Below, piece by piece: positions 7,244 to 9,698 of a DNA stretch of 9,698 nt. Within the stretch, counting starts at the first letter, position 1, and each line of letters starts with the position of its first letter. Origin of the DNA: Symbiobacteriaceae bacterium. GTDB lineage: Bacteria > Bacillota_E > Symbiobacteriia > Symbiobacteriales > Symbiobacteriaceae. Position numbers and translations under genes: made by a program. Location of the stretch: positions 1 through 9,698 of the forward strand of contig DAHVXO010000114.1 in assembly GCA_027356675.1 (NCBI GenBank), written 5' to 3'. A model generated the notes under the pieces. The model was not told where the DNA came from. It did not search any database and saw nothing but the letters and a program-made list of their open reading frames with translations.

Positions 7244-7479
7244 GAGCGCCTCCCAGAGGGCGAATGGTCATGCTGAATTCTTCGGTTACTAAGGTGGGAC
7301 CTTCAATTTCCAAGATCGTAATCATTTTGTAATCAAGGATGAGCCAGTCTCCACTCGGCTGACTGACCCTACCACCCCTCGAAAGGGTTGTCTTATACGA
7401 GAGCTGCTCCGCGACAAAGCGAAACCGCAGAGGCCCAAAAAACTGGTCATACACGCTAGCCAACTGCCTCGCCTTACGC

Positions 7480-8343
7480 TTACCGCGCCAGCAGCGCCTC
7501 GATCCTGTCCTCCGTAGTCGGATGGTGGTCCAAGAGGCGCCCGACCCAATCGACGGTGGGAATTCGGTTGTTGACGCAGGGCAACTTGGCGACGGCGATC
7601 ATCATGTGGTCCTACCCGGCCAACAGGGCGCTCAGCCGGTCGGCCGCGAACTCGGCATCTCGACTGGCCCAGGCCATCAGCAGCGAGACGGACCGGGCCA
7701 CCAGGGCATCGATGTAGGGCGGCACCTGCCGGGTTACCCTGCGGACGACCACGACCTGCCGGCGGGCTCCGATGATGACTCCTACCCCCGAGAGGACCAT
7801 CAAGGGGAGGACGACGGCAACCTCGACCAGTACCCAGGCGGTGAACCTGCCGACCGGGGTAGGCGGCCAGCATGACGGTGTCGCCCTCCCGCAGGTGCGC
7901 CACCTCATGGGCCAGACCTCGTGATACGACAAGTGCTCCAGCAGCGTGGTGGGGACCATGATCGTCCCGCCCCGACCACCACCGACCCCGTAGGCGCCGG
8001 CGAACGGCGATTCCACCAGGTAGATGTGGGGCGGCCGGATCCCGGTCTGCTGAGCAAAGGCCACCAGCTCCTGAGCGAAGACTGCCGCCAGCTCCGGGTG
8101 GACCTGCTGGAGGGGGCGAGCCTTATACAGGAGGGGCACCAGCCAGCCGGATCCCCACCAGCAGACGCCCATATATGAGGCAATTGCAAGGGCCGCTGCG
8201 ACGATGGCCACAAGCCAGGGCACCACCTGGATAGCCGCAACCGCAGCTACAAGAACAAACAGGCCGAACGAAACCAGGTGCTTATCCCGTTGCGCTCCTC
8301 GTTTATTCCTGGGGCAGGACTCCGATACACCATCCGTTCGCAT
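7480..8343 (-). pseudogene. Disrupted M48 (HtpX/Ste24-like) membrane zinc metalloprotease
   Basis: The pieces read as one M48 peptidase across frames. Two hydrophobic helices come first (from about 8283 down to about 8135), then a conserved segment ending in TTLLEHLSYHEV. Next, in another frame, comes LAHEVAHLREGDTVMLAAYPGR with the zinc motif HEVAH (7909-7895). A further membrane helix returns in the first frame, followed by AEFAADRLSALLAG, which contains the usual third zinc-ligand glutamate. Lesions are one base lost near 7915 (GTCTGG where GTCCTGG would keep the frame), one base gained near 7848, and an in-frame TAG at 7614-7612. Beyond the TAG the same frame continues with HHPTTEDRIEALLAR, a typical M48 C-terminus, to TAA at 7482-7480. 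The N-terminal start is uncertain: the ATG at 8343 lies within the adjacent 11-bp array. Sequencing error is possible, because the two shifts compensate exactly. Confidence 0.8.
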
Positions 8344-8794
8344 CCGGCAAGATTCCACTGTACACCCCATGGGCGACCCGTAAAACTCCGAAGCACATCG
8401 CGACGCCAACCCATTTGGCTCCGATGTGGCTCCGATGTGGCTCCGATGTGGCACCGACAGGCTTCCCATAGACTACCCATTCGCCTTACGCAGGCCTCCA
8501 AACTACATGCGGTAGGACCCCAGGCGGCTCCCATGCCACCCCCGGTTCACCCTCGGACCACTCCCTTAGCCCTCCCATGCGGTCCCCACGCGACTCCTAT
8601 GCATGTCTGATGCGCATCCGGTGTGACCCCAATGCACTTCCTGTCGGCTTGGTCGAGTATCTCATGATCCACCTGTGCGTATCCCAAAGGTCCTCAATCG
8701 GCTTCCCGTGGGTTTCCCGTGGGTCCCCGATACCCATCCCATGAGACCCCCACCCTCTCGCGACCCCACGTGATCCCCATAGGTCTCCCGTACC
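8317..8794. repeat. Degenerate 11-bp-period tandem array (about 43 units)
   Basis: Cut into consecutive 11-mers from 8317, the sequence keeps an approximate consensus GGCTCCCATGC, with a core like CTCC[CG]ATG, for 39 units with no gap. By hand count the sixth base is C in 30 of 39 units. After a break at about 8757-8761 three more units follow in a new phase (8762-8794). Typical units are GGACTCCGATA (8317), TACACCCCATG (8361), GGCTCCCATGC (8526), GACTCCTATGC (8592), GACCCCAATGC (8625) and CTTCCCGTGGG (8702). The core drifts one base within the register partway along. Eleven is not a multiple of three, and open frames inside it look random, so coding does not explain the period. One unit is close to one helical turn. 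I cannot match it to a named repeat family. Confidence 0.8.
8416..8448. repeat. Perfect triplication of TGGCTCCGATG inside the array
   Basis: Three identical 11-bp copies (8416-8426, 8427-8437, 8438-8448) are followed by a diverged fourth, TGGCACCGACA. They are the only perfectly homogeneous stretch of the surrounding array and suggest recent slippage-type expansion. They fix the period at exactly 11 bp. Confidence 0.95.
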
Positions 8795-8846
8795 GGCCGT
8801 TGGTTCGCTCGCCCGTCTGTCCGCACGCCGAATCAATTTCCAATTA

Positions 8847-8875
8847 TTGACACTTGTTCGCCCGCATGGTACATT
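8847..8875 (+). promoter_or_regulatory. Sigma-A-type promoter of the 200-residue protein gene
   Basis: A perfect -35 TTGACA (8847-8852), a 17-nt spacer and TACATT (8870-8875) preceded by TGG (extended -10) make this the best promoter in the window. Transcription would begin near 8882, giving a leader of about 38 nt before the ATG at 8920. The local sequence around the -35 is A/T-rich compared with its surroundings. The 11-bp array ends about 50 bp upstream. Confidence 0.75.
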
Positions 8876-8919
8876 ATTCCCAGATGCTTACACACGACCC
8901 TGATTAAAGGAGGCTCCTG

Positions 8920-9522
8920 ATGACCAAGCGGGTGGACCGGAACGCAAAGACTACACTGATCGAACAGAATGTTTTGAAGGACACCGCCATCGCCAATCAG
9001 CCCAAACAGGGCGCCGCAGAGATCGTCTACAATAACCTGTCGGCTGAGTTCCAGCACGGCGCACAAGCCGGTTCCTACGGTTGGCTTCACTCACCCACCA
9101 TGCTTGAACTTCTCTCTATGGCCGATGCGCGGCTCACTCGGGTCAGCGATGCGCGGGGCAAACCGGTCAAGCAGGTGGAGAAGGTAAGGGCAGCCAAGAC
9201 CACAGGCAACAAGAAGGTGTATCTGATTCCAGCGGACGACGGAGACACGGACGCCATCGAGGTCAAGCGATATGACTCCAGCGCCTTCATTAACCTGAAG
9301 AGTCTCTTGGGCCCGACTCGGCTCTCAGTGCGCACGGGGTTCCGTGAGCGGTACGCCGTGGAGTATGCCGGCGAAGACAGCCCGGTCGGCCAAGCCCTCG
9401 TCATCGACCTCTCCAAGCGTCTCGAACGTCGTGAGGAGTCAGGTGCCAAAAAGACGGCCAAGAAGACGGCCACCGCCACTCCTGCGCCTGAGTCTGCCAA
9501 GCCGCAACCCACCGAAGGCTGA
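8920..9522 (+). CDS. Protein of unknown function with a basic, Pro/Ala-rich tail
   Basis: I do not recognise this 200-residue protein. The ATG follows AAAGGAGG (8906-8913) at ideal spacing, behind a strong promoter, so it is very likely expressed. There is no signal peptide or membrane segment, so it is predicted to be cytoplasmic. Residues 1-30 are polar and basic. Residues 31-75 contain a mixed helical segment (AEIVYNNLSAEFQ, then SPTMLELLSMADARL). Residues 98-165 look like beta-rich folded sequence (KVYLIPADD, AIEVKRYD, LSVRTGFRERYAVEYA). Residues 174-200 are a low-complexity KKTAKKTATATPAPE-type tail, common in proteins that contact nucleic acid or polyphosphate, though that is only suggestive. 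It is monocistronic, followed by a hairpin at 9527-9555, and sits next to the 11-bp array. Confidence 0.8.
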   Translation: MTKRVDRNAKTTLIEQNVLKDTAIANQPKQGAAEIVYNNLSAEFQHGAQAGSYGWLHSPTMLELLSMADARLTRVSDARGKPVKQVEKVRAAKTTGNKKVYLIPADDGDTDAIEVKRYDSSAFINLKSLLGPTRLSVRTGFRERYAVEYAGEDSPVGQALVIDLSKRLERREESGAKKTAKKTATATPAPESAKPQPTEG

Positions 9523-9526
9523 CTAC

Positions 9527-9555
9527 GGGGCCGATCACCGTGCGTGACCGGCCCC
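9527..9555. terminator. Shared hairpin terminator between convergent genes
   Basis: GGGGCCGATCAC (9527-9538) pairs with GTGACCGGCCCC (9544-9555), giving 11 pairs with one A-C mismatch and a 5-nt loop. It begins 5 nt after the stop of the plus-strand gene and lies just past the expected end of the minus-strand ABC gene, so it could serve both. The T-tracts are weak (CCATCTTC on the plus side). Confidence 0.6.
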
Positions 9556-9561
9556 CCATCT

Positions 9562-9698
9562 TCAATCGAGTAGTCCTCCAGGTAGACCGTAAGGTTGCGG
9601 GGGGTAACGTAGACCGAGTCGCCCACATGGAGGCCCAACTGCTGAAACCGCTCCCGCGGCACCTCGGCCTCCAAAGCGGCGCCGGCACCCGCAGCGGG
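9562..9698 (-). CDS. C-terminal end of an ABC-transporter ATPase with TOBE-like domain; rest beyond the window, stop apparently lost
   Basis: Reading inward from the right edge on the minus strand gives GAALEAEVPRERFQQLGL, then HVGDSVYVTPRNLTVYLEDYSI. This resembles the TOBE domain at the end of CysA/ModC/PotA-type importer ATPases (sulfate, molybdate or similar). A C-terminus like EDYSI is, from memory, common in CysA-like proteins. No stop follows in frame. The frame runs on through the hairpin and antisense to the neighbouring gene, stopping only at 9087. The bases after YSI are ATTGAAG; one extra T (ATT TGA) would give a stop exactly where expected, 6 nt before the shared hairpin. I therefore end the feature at 9562. 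Substrate and gene name cannot be assigned from 45 residues. Confidence 0.6.
   Translation of the reverse strand, partial: RCGCRRRFGGRGAAGAVSAVGPPCGRLGLRYPPQPYGLPGGLLD

Noticed and set aside
7350..7385. T-box-like GGGGTGGTAGGG on the minus strand upstream of the lipoprotein gene
   Set aside because: It lacks the remainder of the T-box motif (ACCGCG), a Stem I and a terminator, and the downstream gene is not amino-acid related.
7134..7463. Minus-strand open frame of 109 residues between the broken protease and the lipoprotein gene
   Set aside because: It starts at TTG with no clear ribosome site, has no recognisable motif, overlaps the lipoprotein coding start by about 110 bases and turns to Gly/Pro/Arg-rich sequence there. 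The 7244-7479 gap looks intergenic; I found no convincing promoter or terminator in it.
7612..7614. Amber codon in the protease as pyrrolysine or programmed read-through
   Set aside because: Two frameshifts in the same gene make decay or sequence error more likely, and no pyl genes or downstream recoding structure are visible. The position fits a lost tyrosine codon (Gly-Tyr context).
8247..8610. Open frames on both strands inside the 11-bp array
   Set aside because: An 11-bp period forces an 11-residue pseudo-repeat in every frame and gives open frames by chance. There are no ribosome sites, and Cys/Arg/Met/His-rich composition repeats at the same period.
8317..8794. CRISPR array
   Set aside because: Units are contiguous 11-mers with no conserved 20-40 bp repeats alternating with unique spacers, and no cas genes are nearby.

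Overview
This 9.7-kb window comes from a high-GC bacterium. The pyrimidine cluster has the Gram-positive layout: PyrR-controlled attenuation, a catalytic-subunit-only aspartate carbamoyltransferase, a class I dihydroorotase and a PyrK-type electron-transfer subunit. Shine-Dalgarno sites are strong (AAGGAGG). Together these suggest a high-GC member of the Bacillota (Clostridia or Symbiobacteria-like). That lineage call is an inference; no rRNA is present.

Layout. Positions 1-3795 (minus strand) hold the start of a de novo UMP operon. Its order is promoter, PyrR-type leader attenuator, pyrR, pyrB, pyrC, pyrK (cut by the window edge). The genes are tightly spaced or overlap by 4 nt. The leader shows a complete switch: a PyrR-binding hairpin, a duplicated GGTAAGGAG element that serves either antiterminator or terminator, and an intrinsic terminator. 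Positions 3805-6118 (plus strand, divergent) hold an OmpR/PhoB-type response regulator and its HAMP histidine kinase, 3 nt apart, followed by a strong hairpin. Three 6-mers at 11-bp spacing upstream of the regulator look like a PhoB/PhoP-family operator. Positions 6218-7243 (minus) hold an orphan lipoprotein with an all-alpha, six-hairpin-glycosidase-like appearance.

The right third is accessory and less tidy. Positions 7480-8343 (minus) are a broken M48/HtpX-like membrane metalloprotease with two compensating frameshifts and an in-frame amber codon, although the HEVAH zinc motif is intact. Positions 8317-8794 are a degenerate array of about 43 units with a steady 11-bp period and no coding explanation. 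This is the most unusual structure in the window, and it appears to run into the 5' end of the broken protease gene. A good promoter (TTGACA-17-TACATT) just past the array drives an unrecognised 200-residue protein (8920-9522, plus). It converges on the C-terminal end of an ABC-transporter ATPase with a TOBE-like domain (minus, cut by the right edge). The normal stop of that gene appears to have been lost by a single base, so its frame runs on antisense through the 200-residue gene.

The several one-base lesions in 7480-9570 could be genuine decay or sequencing/assembly errors. The sequence alone cannot decide.
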